Assembly (NCBI GenBank): GCA_947493175.1
Contig: CANLQD010000002.1
Span: 806,001-870,000 of the forward strand
Source: an uncultured Flavobacteriaceae bacterium
GTDB taxonomy: Bacteria > Bacteroidota > Bacteroidia > Flavobacteriales > Flavobacteriaceae
Reading direction: 5' to 3'
Length of the DNA stretch: 64,000 bases
Shown: positions 16,072 to 24,465 of the stretch, piece after piece
How the letters are laid out: each line of letters starts with the position of its first letter
How positions within the stretch are numbered: the stretch's first letter is position 1
Made by a program: the position numbers and the translations under genes
Notes under the pieces: model-generated
What the model was told of the DNA's origin: nothing
What the model saw: only the letters and a program-made list of their open reading frames with translations
The model's database searches: none

Positions 16072-16169
16072 ATGATTAGATTTTAAATCACAAAATTATG
16101 AAATCCGCCCTTCTAACTATAAGTTTTATCGATGGTTTTTCATATTTTTATCCTCTAGAACTATAGTGA

Positions 16170-17111
16170 ATGACTATCACCCAATTACAGTATGTGCTTG
16201 CGGTTGCAGAATATCAAAATTTCACCTTGGCCGCACAAAAAAGTTTTGTAACGCAGCCTACATTAAGTATGCAAGTGCAAAAGTTAGAAGATGAACTTGA
16301 TGTACTCATATTTGATCGTAGCAAAAAGCCCATAGCTATTACGGAAGTAGGCAAAAAAATTATTGCGCAGGCCAAGAATATCGTCAATGAAGCGGAGCGC
16401 ATCAAGGATATTGTGGACCAGGAAAAAGGATTTATTGGGGGAGATTTCACTCTAGGTATCATCCCAACGGTGATGCCCACCCTTTTACCGATGTTCTTAA
16501 AGACTTTTATTACCAGATACCCAAAAGTAAACCTCATCATTAAAGAACAGGGGACCGAAAGGATGATTCAAAGTATTCAAGACGGACATCTTGATGCCGC
16601 CATTGCCGCGACCCCTTTGGAAATTGAATTTATCAAAGAGCGCCCACTCTATTACGAACCCTTTGTAGGCTATGTGCCGGCGAATCATCGTTTGGGAAGT
16701 ACCAAAAAACTACAACCCTCGGATTTGGAGGTCAATGATGTATTACTACTCCAGGACGGACACTGTTTTCGCGATGGGGTCATCAATCTATGCCAAGCCC
16801 CTAGAAATGTAAAGGAAGACCATTTTCAATTGCAGAGTGGAAGTTTTGAAACATTGATTAATTTGGCCAATGAAGGCTTGGGCATGACGCTGCTACCTTT
16901 TCTAAACACCTTGGAACTGGACACCGAAAAAAGCAAGAATCTTCGTTATTTCAATGACCCTAGCCCGGCAAGGGAAGTAAGTCTGATCTATCACAAAAAT
17001 GAGTTGAAGATCCAAATCATTCAGGCGTTGCACGATGTCATTTCTTCGGTAGTACGTGGAGCGATTGCCTTTCAGGATGTAAAAATCATTAGCCCTTTGA
17101 ACAAATCATAG
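16170..17111 (+). CDS. oxyR: OxyR, LysR-family H2O2 sensor-regulator
   Basis: 313 residues. The N-terminal LysR helix-turn-helix is MTITQLQYVLAVAEYQNFTL with SFVTQPTLSMQVQKLEDEL. The effector domain carries GHCFRDGVINLCQ, placing Cys at 199 and 208, the same numbers and spacing as the redox-switch cysteines of E. coli OxyR. It probably activates the divergent dps gene and peroxide defences elsewhere. Start ATG at 16170. Confidence 0.95.
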   Translation: MTITQLQYVLAVAEYQNFTLAAQKSFVTQPTLSMQVQKLEDELDVLIFDRSKKPIAITEVGKKIIAQAKNIVNEAERIKDIVDQEKGFIGGDFTLGIIPTVMPTLLPMFLKTFITRYPKVNLIIKEQGTERMIQSIQDGHLDAAIAATPLEIEFIKERPLYYEPFVGYVPANHRLGSTKKLQPSDLEVNDVLLLQDGHCFRDGVINLCQAPRNVKEDHFQLQSGSFETLINLANEGLGMTLLPFLNTLELDTEKSKNLRYFNDPSPAREVSLIYHKNELKIQIIQALHDVISSVVRGAIAFQDVKIISPLNKS

Positions 17112-17254
17112 CACTCATAATTCAAATGAAACCAACCATTTGAATTTTAGATGTCACAAAGACTGTGCTCTTTTTTAAACGGCTTCCTGAAGCAAGGTAA
17201 TAGAGGAAGTGCTTCTTTATTGATCAGGCCGGATTTTCAGGAGATATACAACAG

Positions 17255-17287
17255 AAAGGCCCCGGTGAAAATACCGGGGCCTTTTGT
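17255..17287. terminator. Strong bidirectional terminator after oxyR
   Basis: AAAGGCCCCGGT, loop GAAAAT, ACCGGGGCCTTTT. It lies ~145 bp after oxyR and directly at the stop of the convergent small gene. The stretch 17112-17254 before it holds no ORF that I trust. Confidence 0.9.
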
Positions 17288-17484
17288 TATGCTTTTAATA
17301 AGATTAAACTTTCTTGTAGTTCTGGTTTGTCGGTTAAAAAATGCCTCAGCCAGTCTTTTAATTCTTCAACTTCGTCGGGTAACAATCTAGTAATTGCTTT
17401 TTTTACTTCTTTATAAAACAATTTCGTGTCAAAACTAACTTTTTTGAGTACTGTCTTCGTGTACTCCAGCATAGCTCTAGCCAT
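17287..17484 (-). CDS. Small conserved flavobacterial protein
   Basis: 65 residues: MARAMLEYTKTVLKKVSFD, LFYKEVKKAITRLLPDEVEE, then LKDWLRHFLTDKPEL. It resembles a small conserved protein I associate with Flavobacteriaceae; function unknown. It is predicted all-helical, has no signal peptide, and stands as a single gene. Its stop overlaps the T run of the terminator at 17255-17287. Confidence 0.7.
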   Translation of the reverse strand: MARAMLEYTKTVLKKVSFDTKLFYKEVKKAITRLLPDEVEELKDWLRHFLTDKPELQESLILLKA

Positions 17485-17832
17485 ATATCAAAATGTTTAA
17501 TTAAGTTGGTACACCCAAGTTAACAAAAAAACTGACTTTATATTGTCGAACCTTAGTTAAAAATTATCTAATTTAGTGTTAAACACCCTAGAAATCGACC
17601 ATCCCAGTGTTTGCACTCTGAACCGATTGAAAATAACCCGCTATGCATTTAAAACGCATAGGTTTAGAGAAAAGAATGAACTTCTTTTTGAACATTGCGC
17701 CAAAGTAGCAGTTGACAGTAAACAGCTTGGAGCCCTTTAGAACTGCCGAGTGCCACTGCCTACTTGTTTAAAATTTATAGAAACTAAAAGTCTTGCACTA
17801 AAGTGCATAGTTTCAACTAATGATTGTGACCA
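17485..17832. other. Intergenic region upstream of PBP4
   Basis: 348 bp without a gene. It contains two small hairpins: CTATGC...GCATAG near 17641-17663, and GCACT-AA-AGTGC near 17794-17805, ~28 bp before the PBP4 start. No clear promoter match seen. Confidence 0.4.
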
Positions 17833-19104
17833 ATGAAACCAACCTATTTTGTATACTTATCGTTGATGCTTGTAGTGGGCTGCGCTTCAACAAAAAATCG
17901 TAGGCTACACAAACAAATCGACCGTACACTCCATTCCTCCACTTTTGAAAATCAGTTTACCGGACTTCTCGTAATCAATGCCGATACGAAAGATACCCTT
18001 TACGACCGCAACAGCCATAAATATTTTACACCGGCCAGCAATACCAAAATTGTTACCCTATACACAGCACTGAAACTATTACCAAATCGGCTTCCAGCAC
18101 TCAAATACCGCTTTGTAGGCGATACATTGTTCATACAGGGAACTGGAGACCCCACCCTTCTCCATCCCTATTTTAAGGACAGCACCGCTGTTCATTTTGT
18201 ACGTGATTACGATTATATTTCATTGAACCTAAATAATTTCAATACCGGCCGATTTGGTCCAGGTTGGGCATGGGACGATTATCAGTACGGTTATCAGGTA
18301 GAAAAAAGTGCCTTTCCCATGTATGGTAATATCACCCGTATTTTTAACAAGGATTCGTTGCAGGTCACCCCCGACTATTTCAAGGACAGTGTAATCGAAT
18401 TAAATTACCAAAACAATAGGATGGAAGATCGAAACTTGTTCTTTTATGGTAGTAATCGCACCGATACCTTGCATATCCCATTTCGTACGGACACCTCTTT
18501 GACCCGTAAATTGTTGGAACAAGCCACGGGAAAAAGAATACAAATCGCAAAAACATTTCCAGCAGGAAAGAAAGACACACTGCCCGGTATGGTCTCGGAT
18601 TCGATCTATAAGCATATGATGGTCGAAAGTGATAATTTTTTGGCAGAGCAATTGTTGCTGTTGGCCTCTTCCATACTATCTGACACCTTAAACGGAGCAA
18701 AAGCACAACAGTACATGCTCAAAAACAAATTATCGAGTCTAAAACAAAGACCGCGTTGGGTCGATGGTTCCGGTCTTTCACGTTACAATCTCTTTAGTCC
18801 GCAATCATTGGTGCACATACTGTACAATATGTATCAAGAACAGCCTAGGGAGCGCTTGTTCAATTTATTCCCTGTAGGCGGCGTTTCGGGCACCTTGGGA
18901 GATTGGTATGCAGGGGAATCGTCTCCATACATATTTGCCAAATCTGGAAGCCTGGGCAATAACTATTGCTTAAGTGGATACCTACGTACCCAATCGGGCA
19001 AAACCTTGATTTTCAGTTTTATGAACAATCATTTTATGCATCCCAGCAAAAAGGTTAAAAAGGAAATGGAAGCGCTGTTAAAAGAAATTCGAGACACCTA
19101 TTGA
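17833..19104 (+). CDS. dacB: D-Ala-D-Ala carboxypeptidase/endopeptidase, PBP4 (S13) family lipoprotein
   Basis: 423 residues. Lipoprotein signal with the lipobox Cys in VVGCAST at residue 17. Penicillin-binding motifs in order: SxxK as PASNTK (Ser69, Lys72), SxN as SDN in MVESDNFLAEQ near 264, and KSG in IFAKSGSLGNNYCLSGYL near 379. S13 enzymes trim or cleave peptidoglycan cross-bridges in the periplasm. It stands alone. The insert between SxxK and SxN typical of PBP4 is present but short. Confidence 0.88.
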   Translation: MKPTYFVYLSLMLVVGCASTKNRRLHKQIDRTLHSSTFENQFTGLLVINADTKDTLYDRNSHKYFTPASNTKIVTLYTALKLLPNRLPALKYRFVGDTLFIQGTGDPTLLHPYFKDSTAVHFVRDYDYISLNLNNFNTGRFGPGWAWDDYQYGYQVEKSAFPMYGNITRIFNKDSLQVTPDYFKDSVIELNYQNNRMEDRNLFFYGSNRTDTLHIPFRTDTSLTRKLLEQATGKRIQIAKTFPAGKKDTLPGMVSDSIYKHMMVESDNFLAEQLLLLASSILSDTLNGAKAQQYMLKNKLSSLKQRPRWVDGSGLSRYNLFSPQSLVHILYNMYQEQPRERLFNLFPVGGVSGTLGDWYAGESSPYIFAKSGSLGNNYCLSGYLRTQSGKTLIFSFMNNHFMHPSKKVKKEMEALLKEIRDTY

Positions 19105-19332
19105 TGTAAAGAACGAAGCAACGGATATGGGAGGCAGCTCGTTTGAGGTTGGAGGTTCAAGGTTTAAGGTTCAAAGTTTCGGATGGTTGTTGTGTTTGAT
19201 ATTTGTATTTGAGTTTGAATTTGAAAGAGTCGGTAGTTGGCGGTGGCGGTATGCAGAACGTATTCAAAAGAATCAAAACACTTGTTTTCAGATGCTCTTA
19301 TCATCCATATCAACAAGGTCATCTGAACTGTT
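19105..19332. other. Low-complexity intergenic sequence
   Basis: 228 bp between PBP4 and msrA. The part from 19143 to 19250 is built of degenerate GGTTCAAGGTTTAAGGTTCA and TTTGAGTTTGAATTTGAA runs. No gene or RNA recognised. Confidence 0.5.
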
Positions 19333-19821
19333 TTACGCCAAGTGTTTTGAAAACTTTTTCCGCAATAGTTCCAGTTTGGGATGGATGTATCTTTTGCAAA
19401 AGGGCTTTTCAGGATTGGAATAGTAGTACATATGAAACTGTTCGTCAGACGGTTTAAATTTTTTGAAAGGAAGTATTTCTGTAATCAAAGTACTCTCGAA
19501 TTCAGCTTGTAATGCCCGCCAATTTCTTTTTAGATACGCCTCATCGTTGGTATGTATGATGTAAATGGCCGACCGATATTTGTTTCGCATCGTATGTTTT
19601 GCAGTACTGCGGTGTGTGAACAAATGAATTAGGGTCAGTGTTTTCAATGAAATCGTACTGGGATCGTAATGAACGATCACCGCCTCGGAAAAAGATTCAT
19701 TGGCACCTTCGGAAGCTACAAAACCCTGTTCAACGGATTCGACGCCTTTAAGAGACTCAAAAACTGCTTCGGTACACCAATGGCAGCCGCCGCCGAAAGC
19801 TATTTTGCGTATTATACCCAT
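19333..19821 (-). CDS. msrA: Peptide methionine-S-sulfoxide reductase MsrA
   Basis: 162 residues from the ATG at 19821. The next upstream ATG adds 24 residues with no family match. The catalytic motif GGGCHWCTEAVFES contains the nucleophilic Cys13 (usually GCFWC). It is followed by VEQGFVASEGANESFSEAV and VHYDPSTISL, and the C-terminal HPKLELLRKKF. It reduces Met-S-sulfoxide in proteins. Cytosolic (no signal). It follows nudK after a 72-bp gap and may be co-transcribed. Confidence 0.9.
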   Translation of the reverse strand: MGIIRKIAFGGGCHWCTEAVFESLKGVESVEQGFVASEGANESFSEAVIVHYDPSTISLKTLTLIHLFTHRSTAKHTMRNKYRSAIYIIHTNDEAYLKRNWRALQAEFESTLITEILPFKKFKPSDEQFHMYYYSNPEKPFCKRYIHPKLELLRKKFSKHLA

Positions 19822-19893
19822 TGGTTCTTTGTCGTTACTACCACCTTGAAATAACAACTGGGTATATACAAGTTTCACCAGGTTCAAGGTCAC

Positions 19894-20490
19894 CTATGAA
19901 AACAGCTTGTTCAAAGCAGCGTACTGCAAAAGCATAATGGTCTTTGCATCCTTTATTTCGCCAGAGGTTATCATTTGCAACGCTTTTTTGAAGGAAATCT
20001 CCAATACTTCGATATTTTCGGCTTCATGTTGGGCCCCACCTCCCTCACTCATTTTCATTCGGTCTTCATAGGCACCGATGAACAGGTATAAGATTTCGGT
20101 GACAGACCCAGGGGACATATAGGTCTCGAACACTTTTTCCACATCATCTATGTGATAACCGGTCTCTTCTTCAACCTCCTTTCGGATGCATTCTTCCGGG
20201 TGGTCTCCATCTAACAGACCAGCACAAACCTCAATCATCATACCATCTTCATTTCCGTTGACATAGGTAGGCATTCGAAATTGACGGGTGAGCACTATGG
20301 TTCCCTTTTCCAAGTTGTACAATAAAATCGCCGCTCCGTTCCCTCGATCATAGGCTTCCCGTTCTTGGGTTTCCCAGCTACCATCATCTTTTTGGTAGTC
20401 GAAAGTGAACTTATTGAGTATGTACCAGTTATCGGAAAGGAGTTCCTTTTTAATATTTCGTAGCTTATTACTCGGCATCTGGAATGTCAT
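19894..20490 (-). CDS. nudK: Nudix hydrolase of the GDP-mannose pyrophosphatase (NudK/YffH) type
   Basis: 198 residues. The Nudix box lies at residues 91-113 ([20 protein letters not shown]), with the metal-binding EEVEEE helix. The region [13 protein letters not shown] and [14 protein letters not shown] is typical of the ADP-ribose/GDP-mannose branch. The ATG at 20490 overlaps the end of the upstream DUF4406 gene by 23 bp; an alternative ATG at 20478 still overlaps. The pair is thus translationally coupled. Substrate inferred from the family. Confidence 0.87.
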   Translation of the reverse strand: MTFQMPSNKLRNIKKELLSDNWYILNKFTFDYQKDDGSWETQEREAYDRGNGAAILLYNLEKGTIVLTRQFRMPTYVNGNEDGMMIEVCAGLLDGDHPEECIRKEVEEETGYHIDDVEKVFETYMSPGSVTEILYLFIGAYEDRMKMSEGGGAQHEAENIEVLEISFKKALQMITSGEIKDAKTIMLLQYAALNKLFS

Positions 20491-20827
20491 TTACATCATA
20501 AAAAATCTTTAACCCTAGTTCTTTGGCGATACGCACGTCTTGGTCAGCACCTTTCGAGGCCCCATCTATTCGAAGTATCGCATCGCATTTGGTCAATAAC
20601 CGATGCGCTACAGGATATTGAATTTCTTCAAAAATCTTATCTCCAACTTCTTTGGAACCCGCTAATTTCATTACGGGATTTGCCACCCACTCCCCTACTA
20701 TGGGTACATGACCCTTTAAAAAAATCGATAGTGCCGGTGCTTGTAACCTATCCATATTCCTTTGGATCAACTCTGGGTTGTTACCTGTTCCACTACGGTA
20801 CGGTCCCGCAATTAAGATCATCATCAT
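20468..20827 (-). CDS. DUF4406 protein (nucleoside deoxyribosyltransferase-like fold)
   Basis: 119 residues: [20 protein letters not shown] at the start, [13 protein letters not shown], and [20 protein letters not shown]. This pattern matches DUF4406, whose fold resembles nucleoside 2-deoxyribosyltransferases. Coupling to the Nudix gene suggests nucleotide or nucleotide-sugar housekeeping, but no reaction is known. Confidence 0.8.
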   Translation of the reverse strand: MMMILIAGPYRSGTGNNPELIQRNMDRLQAPALSIFLKGHVPIVGEWVANPVMKLAGSKEVGDKIFEEIQYPVAHRLLTKCDAILRIDGASKGADQDVRIAKELGLKIFYDVNDIPDAE

Positions 20828-20903
20828 ATTTTTTCTGATAAAGAAAGTAAATAAAACATACTTAAAAATTAAGATAGTTTAAGAGTCTATTTCAGAAACA
20901 AAC

Positions 20904-21530
20904 TCATTTTTTCTTGATGGTACTCAAGAACTCCGGAGTTACTCCCAAATAAGATGCTATTTGTTTCTGCGTAACTTTTTCGACTATTTGAGGATACTTG
21001 ATTACAAAGTTCCGATACCTTTCTTCTGTCGTAAGCGATATGGTTTCTAGAACACGTAATTGTTCGCGTACATAGGCGTTTTGAAATAGAATTCTAAAAA
21101 AACGTTCTAATTGTGGCAGCTTTTCGAAACCCTTCTGGAATGCTTCATAACTAAGTTCAAAAACCTCACTGTCTTCCAATACCTCTAGGGACAGCAACGC
21201 TTTTTTCTGATTCAGGAAACAGTACATATCGGTAATCCACCAATCATCTATTGCGAACATGATAGTTGATTCTTTTCCATCATCACTTACATTAAAAGCC
21301 CTAACGCTTCCCGACGCCACAAAAAACAGCTTTCTACATAATCGCCCTTGCAGTAATAACAGCTCCTTTTTTTGAACAGTTCTATGTTTAAAAACCCTGT
21401 GTAGATACTCCATATCCTTCGCATCAAGAACAATGTGTTTTTGAATGTTCGCAAGAAGCCTTATAAGGCTTTCATCGTCTGTTGATACGGTATTGTCCAA
21501 GTTGTTTTGCTTTGTCACGGCAAGGTACAA
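20904..21530 (-). CDS. Crp/Fnr-family transcriptional regulator
   Basis: 208 residues. The cyclic-nucleotide-binding beta-roll occupies residues ~35-140 (LLLLQGRLCRKLFFVASGSVRAF). The C-terminal helix-turn-helix is reduced (VTQKQIASYLGVTPEFLSTIKKK). This length and ending are typical of Bacteroidota Crp-like proteins. The ligand is not predictable. It is 77 bp upstream of the DUF4406-nudK-msrA group and may head that operon. Confidence 0.87.
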   Translation of the reverse strand: MYLAVTKQNNLDNTVSTDDESLIRLLANIQKHIVLDAKDMEYLHRVFKHRTVQKKELLLLQGRLCRKLFFVASGSVRAFNVSDDGKESTIMFAIDDWWITDMYCFLNQKKALLSLEVLEDSEVFELSYEAFQKGFEKLPQLERFFRILFQNAYVREQLRVLETISLTTEERYRNFVIKYPQIVEKVTQKQIASYLGVTPEFLSTIKKK

Positions 21531-21959
21531 AGTCTTTGAACAACTTATCTATGGTCTGTATTCGCTTCTTTTATTACAGGCTATCAAAAGGCATGGAATA
21601 TTGGTCGCTTTTATGAAAGCTAAAAGCCATGCTCAACTATTCTGAAACCGATTCCCATTAGGTCGTTTGACCAATCTTATTCTGGTTTTGAAAAATCTGA
21701 TGATACCTGATCCGTATGCTTGTTCTTTTACTTTATAAAATTGTAAATTCACCTCCTGAACCCGTCTTGAGTTGTTATTTGGAACCGAGAATGAAGGCTT
21801 TTGTACCCTAATGGGGTTATTTTTCGGTTGCAGAACCACCCACGTGTCGCCATAGCTTTAGCGGGGCACTAGCTACGGAGGTTAAAAATGGCAAAATTAG
21901 GGTGCTAAATTCGCAGGTAAAAGAACAACTCAGGATAATTTCGATATAAAATAAACTCC
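21531..21959. other. Intergenic region between Crp/Fnr gene and amidohydrolase
   Basis: 429 bp. A 68-codon frame on the minus strand (21633-21839) has no recognisable family and a biased composition; I do not call it. The rest should contain two divergent promoters, but I see no convincing consensus. Confidence 0.4.
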
Positions 21960-23684
21960 ATGCAAAACATTTACACCACATTTTACAGGCTTGTGTTTGT
22001 CTTTATGTTCATAACGTCGTGTTCAAGCCCTCAAAAAGAATCCGCTACGCTCCTCATTTACGGTGGACCTATTTATACGGTTGATTCGACACAAACGATG
22101 GTAGAAGCCGTGGCGACCAAAGACAGTATCATTCTCTTTGCCGGCAGTTTAGCCGAAGCCGAGCAGTATAAGACCGAAAAAACGCAGCTAATCGATCTAC
22201 AAGGAAAGACCATGACTCCAGGTTTGATCGAGGGGCATGGACATTTTATGGGGCTGGGGTATAACGAATTGAATCTCGACTTGTTAAACACGACCAGTTA
22301 CCAACAAATTATTGATGCCGTCGCCGAAGAAGTAAAAAAAGTGGGGCCCGGGGAATGGATTACCGGACGCGGATGGCACCAAAGCAAATGGGACCAAATG
22401 CCCGAAGAAACGGTGAACGGGTTTCAAACGCATGATTTGCTAAGTGCCGTTTCTCCCGATAATCCGGTGTATCTACGACATGCTAGTGGACATGCAGGTT
22501 TTGCCAATGCCAAGGCGATGGAGGTTGCCGGAATACAAGTGTTGCCCAAAGACGGAATCGACAAACTGGAAATCGAAGGTGGTGAAGTAATGCGCGATGC
22601 CTTGGGAAGGCCCACTGGTATTTTTAACGAACGGGCCATGACATTGATTACCCAACACATTCCGGAAACTACTCCAGAAAAGGATGTTAAGGCATTCGAA
22701 CTGGCGGTGGCTGCCTGTCATCGTAACGGAATTACCGGGTTTCATGATGCAGGTATCGGCAGGGAAACCATTGCCCTTTATGAAAAAATGAGGAACACGG
22801 ATCAAATGGACATTCGAATATACGCCATGCTGACCGGATGGGATAAAGAACTGCTTACCGAATGGTACGAAAAAGGACCTAGGGTAGACCCCGAAAATTT
22901 GTTTACGATCCGTTCGGTAAAATTAAATTGCGATGGGGCTTTAGGGTCACGAGGGGCCTGGTTGCTGGAATCTTACACTGATCGTCCGGGACACTTTGGT
23001 CATGAAACCCTCCCGATGGCATTTGTAAAGACAACGGCACTCAACGGACTAAAACATGGTTTTCAGGTCTGCTCCCACGCTATTGGTGACCGAGCCAATC
23101 GGGAAATATTAGATCGTTACGAAGCAGCCTTTAAAGACGTACCTAGTGCTACCACCGACCACCGCTTTCGAATCGAGCATGCGCAACATTTGCATCCTGA
23201 CGATATTCCCCGTTTTGCCGAGCTACAGGTGATTCCGGCTATGCAGGCGGTACATATGTCTTCGGATCGACCATGGGCCATTGACCGGTTGGGCGAAAAA
23301 CGTATCAAAGAGGGTGCTTATATGTGGCAAACGTTATTACAAAGTGGTATTCCTATCGTTAATGGAACCGATGTCCCTGTAGAACCCATCGACCCAATTG
23401 CCAGTTTGTATGCCAGCATCAGTCGAAAAACCCTTAAGGGCACCCCGGAAGGTGGTTATGAACCCGAACAAAAGATGACCCGGGAACAAGCGCTTCGAAG
23501 CTATACTTTGGATGCTGCCTACGGAGCTTTTGAAGAAAACGTTAAGGGATCGATCACTCCCGGTAAATTGGCTGACTTCACTGTCTACAATCAAGACATC
23601 ATGACTGTAGAAGAAGAGAAGTTCTTAGAAACCAAAATTGCTATGACCATTTTTGACGGGCAAGTAGTTTACACCATGAAATGA
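21960..23684 (+). CDS. Amidohydrolase family 3 lipoprotein (YtcJ-like)
   Basis: 574 residues. Lipoprotein signal ends with Cys21 (FMFITSCSS). The metal site starts with GLIEGHGHFMGLG (HxH). Further motifs are GITGFHDAGIGRE, RIEHAQHLHPDDI and IVNGTDVPVEP, and the last strand is PGKLADFTVYNQD. YtcJ-type enzymes hydrolyse C-N bonds of still poorly defined substrates. Its periplasmic location follows from the signal. Single gene. Confidence 0.87.
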   Translation: MQNIYTTFYRLVFVFMFITSCSSPQKESATLLIYGGPIYTVDSTQTMVEAVATKDSIILFAGSLAEAEQYKTEKTQLIDLQGKTMTPGLIEGHGHFMGLGYNELNLDLLNTTSYQQIIDAVAEEVKKVGPGEWITGRGWHQSKWDQMPEETVNGFQTHDLLSAVSPDNPVYLRHASGHAGFANAKAMEVAGIQVLPKDGIDKLEIEGGEVMRDALGRPTGIFNERAMTLITQHIPETTPEKDVKAFELAVAACHRNGITGFHDAGIGRETIALYEKMRNTDQMDIRIYAMLTGWDKELLTEWYEKGPRVDPENLFTIRSVKLNCDGALGSRGAWLLESYTDRPGHFGHETLPMAFVKTTALNGLKHGFQVCSHAIGDRANREILDRYEAAFKDVPSATTDHRFRIEHAQHLHPDDIPRFAELQVIPAMQAVHMSSDRPWAIDRLGEKRIKEGAYMWQTLLQSGIPIVNGTDVPVEPIDPIASLYASISRKTLKGTPEGGYEPEQKMTREQALRSYTLDAAYGAFEENVKGSITPGKLADFTVYNQDIMTVEEEKFLETKIAMTIFDGQVVYTMK

Positions 23685-23709
23685 TAAAGTACTTCCGAAG
23701 AGTAAAGAA

Positions 23710-23765
23710 CCTCGGGGCCTTCGTCCGCCGAAACGGCTAGGTGAAGGCGCGACAAGCCCACGAGG
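23710..23765. other. Nested stem-loop sequence downstream of the amidohydrolase
   Basis: CCTCG (23710) pairs with CGAGG (23761). Inside, GGGC pairs with GCCC, CTTC with GAAG, and GCCG-AAA-CGGC forms the tip. It is much more GC-rich than its surroundings and not followed by a T run. A second small hairpin CCCGA-GAAT-TCGGG lies near 23802. It may be a terminator-like RNA or a palindromic repeat element. Confidence 0.4.
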
Positions 23766-23868
23766 CATTTATGGGAAATTCAATTCTGATTTCGACGTCC
23801 CGAGAATTCGGGATCGTAGCATTTTAAATCTCGATTATAGGGTAAAAAAACGCATGGGAGATCACGGA

Positions 23869-24465
23869 TTAAAAAGTCCAACGGTTTCCTACTTCTGAAA
23901 GTGGCACGCAGCCATCATATTCCTGCGGTATCGGGTCGTAATTGAGCACATTTTTCCCAATTTCTTCGGAGGTACAATAGGCCCAAATTGCCATTGATTT
24001 AAGTGATCGATAAAACCCGACAGGTTGTTGTTCTCCCACAGCAACGCCCCAGACACCTTTATTAAAGGTTCCGGAGGTCTTTTCCGAAGTTTTTAGGACT
24101 TCGATTCGATCCGTTTCGCTTAGCTGATGGAAAACATCTCCATAGGTTTTCTTACAGTCATCGTTAAAAGCAGTGATTTCTGCTCGAACGTTCTCTTGAG
24201 CCTCTTTATCATAGGCCTTTGCAAAAACGGTATCTAGAAAAATATCTACTTTCACATCCAACGCTCCAGGGGTTTCGGTGCGCGGCAAGAGCATGTCTAC
24301 CATCGTTGAAATCGTACGCGCCTCTTGCTCTATCAAAAATACCGGTTGCCACTCCAATCGGGATTCATTTTTACAGGACTGCAATAAGGACAAGAAGGAT
24401 GGCGTCGCCATGGCGGCTCCTGCCCATAGTCCCGTTTTTTTCAATGCTTGTCTTCTATCCATCAT
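23869..24465 (-). CDS. Gluconate 2-dehydrogenase subunit 3-like protein
   Basis: 198 residues. The N-terminus MMDRRQALKKTGLWAGAAMA has an RR pair resembling a Tat signal, with a lipobox-like LLQSC after it. The body matches the small (gamma) subunit family of membrane gluconate dehydrogenases (ARTISTMVDMLLPRTETPGA, and IWAYCTSEEIGKNVLNYDPI). The ATG at 24465 overlaps the stop of the GMC gene as TAATG, so the two are translated together. It is probably needed for export or stability of the large subunit. Confidence 0.87.
   Translation of the reverse strand: MMDRRQALKKTGLWAGAAMATPSFLSLLQSCKNESRLEWQPVFLIEQEARTISTMVDMLLPRTETPGALDVKVDIFLDTVFAKAYDKEAQENVRAEITAFNDDCKKTYGDVFHQLSETDRIEVLKTSEKTSGTFNKGVWGVAVGEQQPVGFYRSLKSMAIWAYCTSEEIGKNVLNYDPIPQEYDGCVPLSEVGNRWTF

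Noticed and set aside
19127..19423. Frames in the GGTTCAAGGTT region after PBP4
   Set aside because: They translate low-complexity DNA and run antisense into msrA.
21633..21839. 68-codon minus-strand frame in the gap before the amidohydrolase
   Set aside because: No recognisable motif, Asn/Arg/Gln-rich composition, no start context; cannot be supported.
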